From positions 1-5,182 of the forward strand of contig DZBC01000158.1 of the NCBI GenBank assembly GCA_022729835.1: a stretch of 5,182 nt of DNA, written 5' to 3'. The translations under genes were made by a program, and so were the position numbers. The notes under the pieces were generated by a model. That model was not told where the DNA came from, did no database searches, and saw only the letters and a list, made by a program, of their open reading frames with translations. Of this stretch, positions 5,099 through 5,182 are shown in pieces. Source of the stretch: Sulfuricurvum sp. Its GTDB lineage: Bacteria; Campylobacterota; Campylobacteria; Campylobacterales; Sulfurimonadaceae. Position 1 is the stretch's first letter, and every line of letters starts with the position of its first letter.

Positions 5099-5182
5099 TT
5101 AGCGAGTTGAAAGGGAGTTGAAACGGCGGCTGTTGATGATGTAGATCGCCAGCGTGCTGATCGAACCGCCCGCCACCAGCCA
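5099..5182 (-). CDS. C-terminal tail of an unidentified membrane protein (partial)
   Basis: The minus strand is open from the window edge to a TAA at 5099-5101, giving 27 residues: a hydrophobic stretch WLVAGGSISTLAIYIIN followed by a basic tail SRRFNSLSTR. This fits the last transmembrane helix of an inner-membrane protein with a cytoplasmic C-terminus. The family cannot be recognised from so little. Position before hypB would allow a hydrogenase-associated membrane subunit or a metal transporter, but that is a guess. Codon use (GCG, CTG, ATC, AAC) agrees with the neighbours, which supports real coding. Confidence 0.55.
   Translation of the reverse strand, partial: WLVAGGSISTLAIYIINSRRFNSLSTR
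5104..5123. repeat. 9-bp direct repeat GAGTTGAAA x2, 11-bp period, upstream of the hypB promoter
   Basis: GAGTTGAAA occurs at 5104-5112 and again at 5115-5123, so the copies are 11 bp apart, about one helical turn. They lie just upstream of the candidate hypB -10 box, over the -35 region, and also encode the last residues of the upstream gene (FNSLST). They could be a regulator site or a coincidence of coding. Confidence 0.4.

Overview
The window looks like a piece of a Campylobacterota (Epsilonproteobacteria) chromosome with unusually high GC for that phylum (well above 50% by eye). Three things suggest this. The gene order hypB-hypC-hypD-hypE-hypA matches the Campylobacter-type hydrogenase maturation cluster rather than the enterobacterial hypABCDE order. 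A kdsD/kpsF-type gene sits directly next to an RluB-type pseudouridine synthase gene. The two candidate promoters have a clear TATAAT but no recognisable -35 box. The genus cannot be fixed from this sequence; a hydrogen-oxidising sulfur or nitrate-respiring relative is plausible.

All genes read on the minus strand, so transcription runs from high to low coordinates. At the right edge (5099-5182) is the C-terminal tail of an unidentified membrane protein. After a 35-base gap with a candidate promoter and a 9-bp direct repeat come hypB (4296-5063), hypC (4012-4293), hypD (2897-4015), hypE (1898-2896) and hypA (1557-1898), packed with gaps of 0-2 bases or overlaps of 1-4 bases. They encode five of the six core Hyp proteins. 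HypC/HypD/HypE assemble the Fe(CN)2CO group and HypA/HypB insert nickel. HypF, which supplies the carbamoyl group to HypE, is not in the window.

After a 19-base gap the run continues with kdsD (566-1537; arabinose-5-phosphate isomerase for Kdo and lipopolysaccharide) and, overlapping its stop codon, an RluB-like gene (1-569) cut by the window edge. The last ~42 codons of that reading frame do not look like RluB. They look like the SxxK region of a class C beta-lactamase/serine hydrolase, so either the gene is a real in-frame fusion or the contig is chimeric there.

The main feature that the genes do not explain is a 10-bp palindrome, TTACATGTAA. It occurs four times exactly and three times with one mismatch, all between 1111 and 3910, and all inside coding sequence of four different genes in two reading frames. 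Because unrelated peptides are encoded by the same DNA word, this looks like DNA-level selection (an iterated palindrome, uptake-type or protein-binding word) and not protein conservation.
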